Source of the DNA: Stratiolaelaps scimitus
Lineage: Eukaryota; Arthropoda; Arachnida; Mesostigmata; Laelapidae
Length of the DNA: 64,000 nt
Reading direction: 5' to 3'
Assembly: GCA_019614645.1 (NCBI GenBank)
Contig: JABWDB010000009.1
Coordinates: 8,785,501-8,849,500 of the forward strand
Below the pieces are notes generated by a model. The model did not search any database. It worked only from the letters and a program-made list of their open reading frames with translations, and was not told where the DNA came from. Of this stretch, positions 1 through 12,200 are shown one piece after another. The translations under genes were made by a program, and so were the position numbers. Every line of letters begins with the position of its first letter. Position 1 is the first letter of the stretch.

Positions 1-1580
1 ATCATGGGCGCTTACAGTTTTTCCTCTGCCCCTTGTCCCCCCCTCTGCAACTCTCTCCTAGTTACCCCTCGTTCTCGATCTGTTGGCTCGCGCTTCACAT
101 ACGCTACGCTTATCTCTGTATTCGTTTGAACGGGGCACATTTGTAGATGTTTGATTGTTTGTTCGATGGCAATGCTCTCTTGTGATGTTTCGGCACGACA
201 GATGGTGATCTTTCTCTCTCTCTCTGTCTAGCCTCTTCCTCGTCGAAGCTCGTTGTTAATGTTACTTCGGACGTTCTTCGTAAACCACCATCGACCCTGC
301 TATTTGGCGTGAGTTTGACGTTTAACGCTATTTCAACGGTATTTCCTAAACGTGATTATTCCTAAGAAAATGTACGGGAGTCGTTCTCTTGCGGCTTTTG
401 CCGTCAATATTGGCCAGGACCAAAGCTACCAGTGGGTGGGTACTATCACCTTTGGCGAAACGCAAGATGCGCCTACCGTGCGTTGATTCTCGCCGATGTC
501 ACCTTCATTTTGTTTTGATAGTAAATGCGAACGATTATCTAATGAATGCTGCCTTCGAGAGACAGAGATAATTGGGGAGTCATTTATCGCTACCACTCGA
601 TTTGGTTGTCTAATTCCGACTCTAGAAGTCGTCTTCAAGTTGAAGTTGTCCCGGCGAACAAGTTGAGGCCTTGAGTCGTTCATGCCACATATTGGTTTAG
701 CTCAAACATTTAGCTTACTACAATTGTTGTCCAATAAACATTGTTGTCCACGTTCCGAGGCCTGGGAGCCAATCAGCTCGATAAAAATGTCACTCCTCGA
801 GTCTCGAGTCATAAATGTCAGTGGTTTAAGAATACATGAATAGTAAGCATGGGCATTCTGCTTGAACACCTGTCGTAGGTAGCAAACCATTAGTTACTAA
901 CGGGTGGGCAGGCAATCATCAGTGTTCGGCATAGCAAGGCACACTCGTGTTCATTCGCATTTCATGTCACACCCAGCCAATAGCCAGCGTTGGGCGCATA
1001 CGGAACTGTCGGCAATCGTCTCATTTCATGATACGGACCATTAGAAATAGCTCGAATAATCAAATACCTCAAAAGCTGACCAGCTCTCCAGCCCCAGGGA
1101 ACGTCTATTAGCAACAAGTTATTGTTACTCGACAACCAACAACACAGCAAGTGTTTGTGTGTTCGTATTTCTTTGAACTCGTTGTTGCGTCAGCATTATC
1201 TATTTGTTGCTATCCAAGGCCCAACAAGATGACGACCTGCCAGATAGCAATTTAATACATGTGTACGCGTGTGGCGTACACCCCCTTATGATGTAGTTTT
1301 CTACGGAGCGGACACGGCAGCTCGTTTGTCTGCCTCTATCGTTGGTGTTCAAATGCTTTTGTTGGCTTGACCAGTTATCGGAATAGCCACGCCGAACTGC
1401 CGCATCCCCGTTGGCGGAGTCGTCTATCGGCTTGTTCTGTCGATCAGCCAGCGCGTTCGTTTGCTGATCCGTTCACAACTGTGGTTACTACCTCTGCTGC
1501 TGCAGTTCCTGTTGCTGACGGGCGTTGTACGTCGCCTGTTCATTCGTTGATTCTTGTTTGCTGACAGTGTTACCTCCTCC
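1..1580 (-). other. 3' untranslated or flanking region of Nhe2
   Basis: No coding region is supported. The region follows the Nhe2 stop on the minus strand. The only canonical-variant poly(A) signal I see is ATTAAA (minus strand, 1256-1251), about 325 nt after the stop, with GT-rich sequence below it. The 3' end is therefore tentative. A short (CT)n tract is at about 210-228. Confidence 0.4.
1251..1256 (-). terminator. Candidate poly(A) signal ATTAAA for Nhe2
   Basis: The minus strand reads ATTAAA 325 nt beyond the TAG stop, and no AATAAA is seen on that strand between the stop and the window edge. Support is positional only; the hexamer occurs often by chance. Confidence 0.25.
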
Positions 1581-1916
1581 CTACATGCTAGTTTCCTCGA
1601 GGTCCTTCTTATCGTCCTCGGCGATGTCCTCGATGGTGACCACGTGGTGCCCGCTCCGGCCTTCCACGTCCTCCTCACCTGAGCGGCTTCGGCTCTGCGA
1701 TTCCAGCGAGCCTCTCGGCTCAGCAGCCGAGGTATGCGTTGCGGACGCTGCAAGCGGGTCGACGCCGGATTCCAGCCTGCCATCGCTGCCTGTTGAGGTC
1801 ACGGTCGCTCGTGCGGACGCCGAGGTGTGCGGGCTTCGTGGCGTATCGAGCACGTCCTCCTGAGAGGATGAGATGGCCTTTTGGCGGGACAACTTCAGAC
1901 TTGGTGGTCTACTCGA
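1581..1916 (-). CDS. Nhe2: Nhe2 exon 18, C-terminus and stop (336 nt)
   Basis: The acceptor GCGTTCAG lies a short way after an AT run. The exon encodes 111 residues, Ser/Thr/Glu-rich, with SRSRSGEEDVEGRSG and VVTIEDIAEDDKKDLEETSM, then TAG at 1583-1581. The last four residues, ETSM, fit a class I PDZ-domain ligand (Thr at -2, hydrophobic at 0). Mammalian NHE3 likewise ends in a PDZ ligand that binds NHERF scaffolds, so an apical scaffold interaction is a reasonable inference. Confidence 0.87.
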   Translation of the reverse strand, partial: SSRPPSLKLSRQKAISSSQEDVLDTPRSPHTSASARATVTSTGSDGRLESGVDPLAASATHTSAAEPRGSLESQSRSRSGEEDVEGRSGHHVVTIEDIAEDDKKDLEETSM

Positions 1917-4900
1917 CTGAACGCTTTCCTATATATATATATAGGCATATAATTCGCATGCATTTCACAGAAGCACACAAGCCCGCCACACCGAGAGAGA
2001 CGCACGTACCGAAGCGATTGTGAGGCCAATTGACCCAACAGCAAAAGTTACGTGTGTTGTTAGTTTCAGCTGTTCGAGGGAGGGGTGGGAGAATTAATCA
2101 CAGGGAAAATTGGGCTGGTAGGTGAGGAGGGAGCGCAAATGAATATTTTCATGCATGCATCGCACAATCTGTAGACCTTGTGAAAGCGTATTGCTTTGCA
2201 TCAAACATACGTTAATGGTCTATGAAATTGCCTATAGTGTCTGACAAATATGTGTATTACGCTTGTATCTACAATTAAATCATATTTTAAGCGGCTAGTC
2301 ATATGAATAATGATGAAGCTAGCGGTCATTATAAGGTAAAAGGAGCGCTCTGTGTAGCTGAGCTGAGTTGAGGGCGAGGGCTCAATAGGAGTAGTAGACT
2401 CTACGGTGGCGTAGGGTCGATTATTTTCTATTCGTCTAATTAGTACAGATTGTTGCTGCCCCTTTCATTTTTAGACATGTGAGATAGATCATTTACGATT
2501 GGGCCATAAAATGTCTGGAGTAGTCCAAGCGATAATGAACTTTTATTTCGCCACTGCGCAGATCTCCCCCTCCTTCGCCCATATGATTGAACATATTATG
2601 GATGAATTAATTAAAGCGGGTATGCTAGGCTGGACTAGTCGCTGAAGATGATACGCAAATCGCAGACGCACAACTAGTGTCCCCCAAAATGCTATTGTTT
2701 CGAGTGGTGGCGATGAGGTGTAGCCCTACTTCGAAGGACCGCTTCCCATGTGGCGCTTATTGCTACTATCTACAATTATACGCTAGCTTGCTTTATGTGG
2801 AAGCATACAATGGTGGATCTACTGACCTTTCCGACGGAATCGGTCTTCTCGACGGCGGAGTGCAAAGAAACGTGGCCTGTTGGCATCGTTATATTTGCCG
2901 TTGGGGGGCCAGATAAACTGCCCGATTGGCGACTAAGAAGTGAGCTGCGTCTCTGTTGAGCCGCGCGTAGGATGTCCAGATGCGACACCTGGCCTAACGT
3001 CAGCGTTGAGACCTTCCGTCGCTGACGGAGCGAACGACGTCGCTCTCCCTGAGACGATGTCCTTCGGCGACCTGCGCAACATCGAACCCACAAAGAAAAA
3101 CAATTTCACGCGACCGTAGCCTATAAAGACTATGTCTCCCACCACTGAATTGGAAGCCCCCGTGACCTCTGGCGGAGGCAGATATCGCATATATTTAGAT
3201 AGCCATATATCGGATTGAGCGTTCACATACGCTCCTTTATATAAACGCTGAACAGGTTCAGATATAAATCCAGGTCGACAGCCACGAACGCCTCGCCAAG
3301 CACGTCGTGCCAATAACCTCTGTGGACGAGACGAAGATCAGCTTCTGCGTCTAGTACGGCGTGAGAGAAGGATGGATTTCATCTATACGATGAGATAAAG
3401 CGGGAGTAGGTTTTCGGATTGTGATGGTTCCCGATGAGGGTAGGCGGGAATTGTCAAACCTTTCGTTTCGTTGTCGGACTCCGTATCGGTAGTGTTCCCC
3501 TGGCCACCCACAGTGGGCTGACTTCCCTGAGGGGGCAGGGCTGTGCTGCCGTGTAGTGAGTCCTGGTCCGTCTGCTCGGGTTCCGAGGGTACATCCCCAG
3601 CAAGAGTGTACATCGTGAGGCGGCGGGCCCGCAAGCGGCGAGCCCGAAGGTGTGCCGTAAGCTCCTGGTTGTCATCGTCAACGAGGTTCGGATTGTAGCG
3701 CTGGTGGTACTGTTAACAACCGGAAAGTATCTTTGGACGTTAACACAGACGAACAACATAGACGTAGCTCAATTGTCAATATAGGTTTATACATAAAATT
3801 AAAAAAAAGCGATGGATCGTTTCCACACATCAAAAATAAACAATGACTTGTGTCACTCTGCGTAATCGAATGTCAATAGCAACATTATTCCAGGTCCACA
3901 ACGTTATGCCGTATAAATCATTTTGGAAAGATTCGATGCGTTCTACGTCCATCATAGACTTCGTAATGCACAAAATATAGTGTGCATAGGAGAGTGGATA
4001 TACACTAAAAATTGACTGTTGAAGGCTAAAGAAATATTGACTGTTCGAGATAGACGAAACCGGGGTGACTACCGAATGACAGCTTCGTGACGAGTCACCA
4101 GTTGCTGTTGTCAACGCGGCTCGACGGAAAAATCACCCAGGCATTGGGCAATCGGCGCATTCGATTGACGCTGAAGGCTGTTCGCACTGTTCGAGGCTAA
4201 CCGTACGCGGACTGCCATTTCGAAAATCGCATTTCGCAAGGCGCGAGCTCGACGGCCGAGCTCCCGCTGAAGTGGATGAACTTCTCTACAGACGATGTGG
4301 TGGAGCTTAACCAATGCAAATCCCTGAGCAAATGAGCCACGTGCATTCAATGTTGCAAGGACTGCCGTTGTCCAGGGCAGTGGGAGGTCACTGAACGGCG
4401 GACGCTGCCCATCGAAGCATATCAGCTTTAGTGTTAGAATAGATTGTGGCTGTATGAGCTTACTACTTAGAAGTGCGCCTTCAGGGCAACAACGGATCGA
4501 ACTGTTTATTCATACGAACGTGCTAACTTTGCATACAGAACAAAATTCGTACGTTCCGTTTATGTAATACGGTACGTAAAGGAGTATCTCTATGATACCG
4601 AAAATCGATGTGGTAACTCTGGTCTTGTTAACGCGTTGAACTGCACCATTTCTCACTGTATTCATGTATAATACTAACACTTTAAAATTATTAGTAATAT
4701 ACATGAGTATATATATATGGTATATCATCATATCTAGTAGTCTACTATGACCATAGTAGTCATAATTAAACTAGACGTATATGTGTAGCGCACCATTTGC
4801 TCTCGGTAACATTCGAGCTTAACGCTGGTCCACATAAAATAGACATCGTCGTAATACTTCAACATGAAGCCCACGCTCATTGACGCACCGACTCACCTTG

Positions 4901-7900
4901 TGGTATGGGTTTTCATTGAGTGCCCTGAGTAGCAGCTTGGCAGTGTCGGCCTTTGGACGGGAGTCTAGCGACGATGCCCGGGCGACCGCTTTCCGCCACA
5001 GTCCAACCGTGTATCGCCTCTTCTCGTCCGATGACAACGCGCCCACATCGCCTCCGGCACCGGTGGGGCTACCAAACATTGTCATCGGCTGGTTGTTGTT
5101 CGACGTCTCCGAATCGAGGCTTCTTGAGGCTGCGCGCAATTGCTCCGCTACGAGACGAGTAGCATTGGCAAGTCAGTATTTGCCGTCCATTAGTTATCTC
5201 AATATACGGCCACAAGATTTTTCATAAGGGATTAACGCGGGTGATTGGTTGACTGATCGATCGAGTGATTATTAACTAATAGCAAAATTGGTGATACGCA
5301 TGCCCAGCGGTAGATATGGGCTGTTACTATGAGGAGGCCTGAGGCCTGTCAGACAGGGGGACGGCTCAGAGTCAGCTCAAGAAACAATTATTATTAGATT
5401 TTTTCTATTGTTGTCGTCGTCGTTATGGGCTCGTTAGTAATTTTGATTTGTGATATCACATCGTACACGCGTAGACATTTACCTAAATATCGTATACATA
5501 TGACAAAAAGTAGATTGCTGATCGCTCTAGCTATTTTGCTGGACTTCACATGCACACCCGTGCTTGCTGTAACGAAAGCTGTTCGACAGCAGTTACTCCC
5601 TACCGTCAGCATTTGCTTCAGCGTTGCTGTCATTTCAATTTTGTGCCTAAACAATAATATCTACGTGTCGTCAAAGAGTCCTTATCGTTTTTTTGTTTTC
5701 CCCGCAAGTCTACCGAGTCATTCACCAACGAATAAATATCTGTGGGCGTTTTGCTCTGGGAACGAACCAGCCATAATAATCAAATGCGATGTACGATAAT
5801 CTAGCACTAATATTGTACTGCCGTGTGTTAAGCTTGCCGGACACTGGCCACAGCATTCACGCGGAATAGGTGCAAATAAATCCGTGCTTCCTCGCGAGCA
5901 AAAAAATGACGACATAATTAGCCTACTCGAATGATATCAGACGCACTAAGATAGCAGACATGCAGCGACGCGAGAAGCGTGTTCTATAGGCAGACAAACG
6001 GTGGCGAAAAAATCGTCAGCCATAGTGTCGCAGCGATGGACGTCGGCAAGACTGAATGTGGTATGGCCGATTTCTATTCGGTATTGCTATGGAGAGAGAT
6101 TCGCTAGTCAAGAACATACGTCGGGACAGCCGAAGAAGAAGGCTCATTAGGCGAGTACCGGGAAAAGTACGCACGGACTGGGACGAACTCTGCTCCATGT
6201 GGAGCATCCCTTTTAAGTTCTACTTGTTTAACGTTAGCACTTCGCGGTGTTTGCGAGAGTGGTTTTTTTTTTTCAATGGTCATGGCTGGTGTTTACAAGA
6301 GGCCGTTATTCATTAGAGTCTAGTGAAATATCAACAGAGTACCACAAGGTTGTCTGACAATGAGGTGGATTTGCTTAGGGAAGGCCTTGTGATGGTAAAG
6401 TTAGACAGCATTGTCTTAGAATAACACACTTTTAATAACACACGTTTGGTTCGTCGAAATGTCGAGAAATTCGCGAACTTGCTAAGCGAGCCGTATATTG
6501 TAGTAAATTGTATTATTTAGGACGAATATTACGCTAGATGTAGAGTCGAATACCGCCGAGCCTCCTTACTTTGCTGCCAAGGATGACGATGCGGTTGATT
6601 TTTTTTTCATTTTTAGGTAAAAGAAATAATTTCAGAAGGAAATTATTCCTGTTAGCAACGAGCCTTACCTACTTTTCTAGCTAAATGGCGCGCCCGAAGG
6701 TCGCATTTCCACGAGTCGACGTTAATTAAAAAGAGGCCTTTGCTGCTGTTGACCATATTCTGATGCTCACTCGGTATATGGGTCGAGAAGAAAAGCTCAG
6801 AGCGTTAATCACTACACATTTGAATTAGCTATACATTACCCTTCACGAGGTGCAAACACCAGGTGCTAACGTTTGTATTTACGTATGGTGACGTTTTTTT
6901 ATATTGTAGCTTTTAAAGACAAGTAATAGAATTTAGTAATCGAGAACTGTTTCGAGGTGCTGAACTAAGTAGAATGTGGAGCATAAAGCAACACGAGGCT
7001 AGGTTGTCTAGGCTAGGTGCTATTACAATACAATTACTATGCAATCACAATGGCATCATTATGACAGGGTGCATATCGTAGAATAATTGCCGTTGATTAG
7101 GTTTTGAGTCGATGTTTGTCAACAAACCATGTTTTGTTATTTGAAATCTGTACACACGATCGCAGGTTTGCGTGTGGCGGTCTTGTCGAACCGCAACCCC
7201 CCTACCCCGGGGGTAATGATTGGCGTGCGCGCAAATGGAAATTTTCTAAACCATTCATTAAGTTGGAAGAATGCAACAGTCTCGTTTAACGGTGAAAGAT
7301 TGCAGCCATGTTTTCCATGTGTTGCCATCCTATAAAATAAATAACTCGATTTGACGAAATTTAGCCTGAGATTGTCAACCGAGTTCGACAGGGTGCTTGG
7401 TATCAGGGGACCTATGATTCGTTTCGGGACGGGTCGAATTGTTGATGACAGATGCCCATTATGTAATAGCATAAAGAAAAGTCTTTAACAAATTGGCCTG
7501 TGCCACTGGATAACTTAATACGAGACAAGCTTCGTTTTGTTTAGTGGTACCTCACGTAAAGTATATGGCCTTCGTCGGGGGCTAACTTCGAATGTGGCTC
7601 GACACAGATTATTATTCGTGCGGGGGTCAGACATATCTTTCTAACTGTGCTTCGCCTCGAAGGCACGCCATTAAGCCAAGTACGTCCGTACTGATGAATA
7701 CGAAAACTGCCACTCTCAGAGCAGGGTACACTATGAGTGCCGATCCGAACGTAACTGGAAACATGGAAATGCCTCTAATATCTACGCTACCGGCTAACCT
7801 TTTCATTTTTGTTTATGGAACCGCCTAACCCGCCTACATTTGAACCCTGCCGGTCCCTATCGTCTACTACCAAAGCAGACAGAGCCGATTCGATAACAAG

Positions 7901-8498
7901 CTCATCCGGTACACGCACGGATCATAGCTACAAAACGCAATACAGGCGATCGCTTACAGTGTCTCAGCCCATCAGCCAATTGCTCAATGCTACCAGAACT
8001 GGCCATACGCACCAATGGTGCTGGTCAACGAAACCCACTGTAGCGTTAGCAACGCGGCGAAGCTGGACGCTCGTCGAGTTCAACTAACTACCGACTAACA
8101 ACTACCACAGTTGGTACGCATAATGTGTGTGCGTCTTGCTGCAAGATGCGCAACATTTCCAGATAGATAACTAAATCACTTGCTTACCCGTTCCTGGCTC
8201 TGAGATTGTTTTCGAGTGTAGGAGAGAGAAGCAGAAGAGGTGGACAGATCGTCAGTGTGAATAAATCAAACAGTTCTAGACAAAAACGTGAGATGTATAT
8301 TGATTGAAAAAGTCAGAAAGATTAGTGCTCTATCGTGTTCTTCTGAGGGCTTCTGTCTTAAATATTAGGGTATAATTAATCCCCGGCATAATTGAGGGTA
8401 CCTTCGAGCAACTAGCCTTAGCGGTAATTTCGAGCCTCCATGGCATATAGCCTCTCTTATTATTGATCATTAGTGCTTACATGCGCTTTGACTCTATC

Positions 8499-8532
<34 letters not shown>

Positions 8533-9218
8533 CTCAGAACAGTATTTGTTTGATATGTTAGCCAGTAAACTTGGAATGCTCCAATCATTTTATAATCTTC
8601 GGTAGCCCAGCCAAAAACGTCCAGCCACATGTGTTCTGTTACAAGATTACTACATCGCTACCGTTTCATAGGCCGTGGCCGACACAGAGAATAGCTTTCC
8701 CGCCTTACACACACGGTGTATCCGATTGAAATACAACGTAGCAGCAGCAACAGCAGCAGTATTCAACCGCAACGAAATGTGAGGTTAACAGTCGACTAAC
8801 AGCGGTCATGACAGCCACGGGTCAACGTTGGTCCCATTAAATCGAATCCCATAAAATCCCATTAAATGAATACCTATTGACATCTTACTACGCCATATAG
8901 ACGCTGTTTAGTCAGCTTGAAGGAAAGGGAAGCAATTGCAATTTTGTGCTACTGTTATTATTATTATATTATTAGTTCTTAGTTAGTCAGACGTGTACTT
9001 ACCGTCATTGCAGCTCATGGTGAGTCTCGGCATCAACACTGCGATTGGTGCGGTTAGCACAAAAGCAATGGAAAGAATTAGATGGTTATTAACAGTCATT
9101 GCTGTCTTACTAGTTGCCTGTTTGCTTGGTTACATGTGTTACAAAAGCCTTTCATATCGCATAGAGACAAGGAGAAACGCAAGCAATAGATGAACGATTA
9201 TATCACCATTGTAGAGAC

Positions 9219-9290
<72 letters not shown>

Positions 9291-12200
9291 TTCAAATAGA
9301 AAGCAAAACAGCAGGGATAATAGCACCTCTGTTCGTTACTACACCTTTAATTAGAAAATTTCAAAAGCAGAGAGCCGTCGTAATCATGAGAGGTAATCAT
9401 AGATGAATTCTGTCCAGTACGTGGCTTTAACTGAGTTGTACGAAGCTCAATGTTAAGGTGAGTCCCTTGGAGATGTATTCTCTCTATGGAGAAAATCAAG
9501 GGAAGCGATCAAGCTGTGATCTAGAGAAGGCGGGTAAGGGAGTGCCAATTTCCGAGAGGCAAATGGGTTAGACTCTCGTCAGGAGGCGCATAAGCGCGGC
9601 GGGGAAAGTTGAAAAACAATCCCATCTGTTAGGCTATCCGAGCTAGCCCTCAGCCGTTCGTGTACCATTGGGTGAGTAAGCTTCTGCAGCTGAGGTTATG
9701 TCTACAAGCTCGACATCATGCGTCAGGATGCTTGAAGGTAGTTAACCTTCTTGACTATAAGTAGTAAATAGGCAACCGAATCACAGTGAGGTATAGAAGC
9801 ATTCACGAACAGATTTCCATAGATTTTCATTAAGATATACTTAGAAATGATATATATATATATATACCTTACTCTGCAAAAGTCTAGACTAATATATTCG
9901 GTGCTAATGAAGACCGAGTAACATCCTAATATGGAACATGCCATACGTCGCGATAGCGTTATACGGAATACCGTCAAATGGCTGTCCTAGGGACAAGTTC
10001 TTACTTGCAAAGCTCACACACGAACAAGCTAGAACAGAATCATGTTCTGTACAATAGAGCATTCTAACTTATAACCCCAGCGAGAGGTCCTTTATATGAT
10101 GCAGACCAACCTTAGACTGTCAACTTAAAATCGATGTAAGCTTCCCTAAAACACGTTCCATTGTATTAAGAGCTAAGAAAAGTGAAAATCACAAAATCTT
10201 AAAACGGAGGCTTTGCCAGCCAGCATAATATTTCACGGACTCTTCCATTGCTCATTTGTCATTAACCATCATTAGCGGCAATTAAATACATGCTCAGCCA
10301 GAAAGAATACTCATTTCGCGTCATGCGATCCACGCGGGACTGAGATATCTCTCAGCTCAAAGTTCCGAACAAGATAATACGTTCTCATAACACGGATAGG
10401 TAAGATGTTAACATGTGTAGCATATATAGTATGAAATAATCTAATATAATAATAATAGTATTTCGATTCTGATTTGCTGGAAAACGGCCCTCTCTCTTTG
10501 CTACCCAAAGGTAGAAATCGATCTGTTGATAAAAATCTATGCGAGAGTTAGTCCAATGTGAAAATGGACCGAAGTGATCTATTGTCTTAAATGCTGTGCT
10601 AATCATGAGAACTTCTCAGATATTGACGGGGGCCTTAATCGGCAAATTTGCGTGGCCACCTTTTGGGACTGGGCGGATGTGTGGATAATTTTAGGTTTTC
10701 AATCAAATCATAGACGACATACACATGGCGCGTTTGGTAACTCAGGTAAGACTGCTCATTCTATCATATATGGTGAATCCCACACCGGTAGATACGAATC
10801 GATGCGGTCTTTGCTTGCAGACTTGTCAATAATAACTATTATTATATTGTCGTAGTAACCGTTTATTCAAACATACAGTAGGGCGGGATTTCTAGGGATT
10901 ATGGGGGGGGGGGTGAGGACGACAATGTTCCGAGGAAGGCGATGGCATTGCCTCTCTGCACGGCGAGGGACAGCCGCTGCAGGAGGAAAGAGCCAGCGCG
11001 CTTGTCCCCGGTGGCGCGGATCAGCCTATGGTAGACCCCCTCGAGGAAGTTCGCAGTGAGAGGGCCGTGCCCGCCCAAGGTCTCAAAGGCAAGGGGGGAA
11101 AACAGGTGGGTTGCTTGGAGAGCGGCGTACTTCCTTAGCTTTGCCCGTTCCGCACGCGCTACTGCGTAACCGGGGATGGTTGCACAGTGGTTGACATAAG
11201 AGGGTGCTAGAGTGTCAACCACAGTGCCGTCCCAAACCAGGTGCTGCCCTCGATGGAAGGGGACAAGGGTGAGGCCGTCAGGGCGGCGGCCGTCAGAGGT
11301 GTCGAGGCCCTGTGGCTCCCTTGTGCAAGGAATACCGGCGGAGTGGAGGGCCCTCACGAGCGTGTCATTAAGCATCGTGTGTCGCGGATGGCGACCGGCG
11401 CTGCGTTCGCACGAAAGACCGTGATGGCCATTCGTTGCGACGGGGTCCCCGCAACGCTCGCAGCTGTGGGCCGCAACTACAGGGGCCCCGAGGCGAAGGC
11501 CCACACAGAAGCGGAGGGAGCGATCGTCTAGAGCAGTACCAAGGGACGAGGAGGGCAGCGCGTGGAGCCACGCCCCCGCACCAGGCCTGTCGACAGCCCG
11601 GAGGCGAGCTTGGTCAGCAGCGTGTGGCGCAGAGGCCAGGAGGGAGTCCCGCAGCTCCTGGTGCAGGGCATCGGACCATGCCCGCTGCTTGCTCTGTTTG
11701 TCCGGAGGGACCCGAGCGCGGGCGCCCGTCTGGTCAAGGGCAGCTTCCTGGGAGGCGGAGAAGTGGGCGAGCGCCTCGGGGGGAGGACTGTAGCGACCAT
11801 GTCGGCAACCGCCGTGAGCGACGCGGCGTAGCAAACGTCGGCCAAGCGGCGAACACTGAGAATGCCGAGGCCCCCGAAGCGGACTGGAAGGGTAGCCTGC
11901 GACGCCGCCTCCGGAGGGAGCTGGAGGTTCAGGATCGTCGTCAGCGCGTCCAACACCAAGTCGTCATAATCGTGAAGGGCTGAAGCCTCAGTGCCGGCCG
12001 GGCATGTCCTAAGCAAGTGCTGCATGCGTGCCGCCGAGAAACAGGACCGAAGGAGGAACAGCCCCTGGTGAGCCGATAACAGGGGCAGTCGGTCGAGCAT
12101 CACGGCCGTCCTCTCGAGGCAACGGTCCAATAGCGGCCGGATGGCCTCGTCCGTGAGAGGGGAGCCGACGAGCTCGAGGGACAACCTCTGAGTGAGACGG

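Noticed and set aside
2933..3313. 126-codon minus-strand frame over exon 17
   Set aside because: It runs through the exon 17 acceptor in a different phase from both neighbours; the spliced phase gives a continuous product.
9221..9406. 61-codon frame starting in the longest (AT)n tract
   Set aside because: It consists of Tyr-Ile repeats from the microsatellite.
11435..11983. 182-codon plus-strand frame in the retroelement
   Set aside because: It is antisense to the endonuclease region, whose minus-strand frame carries the recognisable motifs. High GC content explains the open frame.
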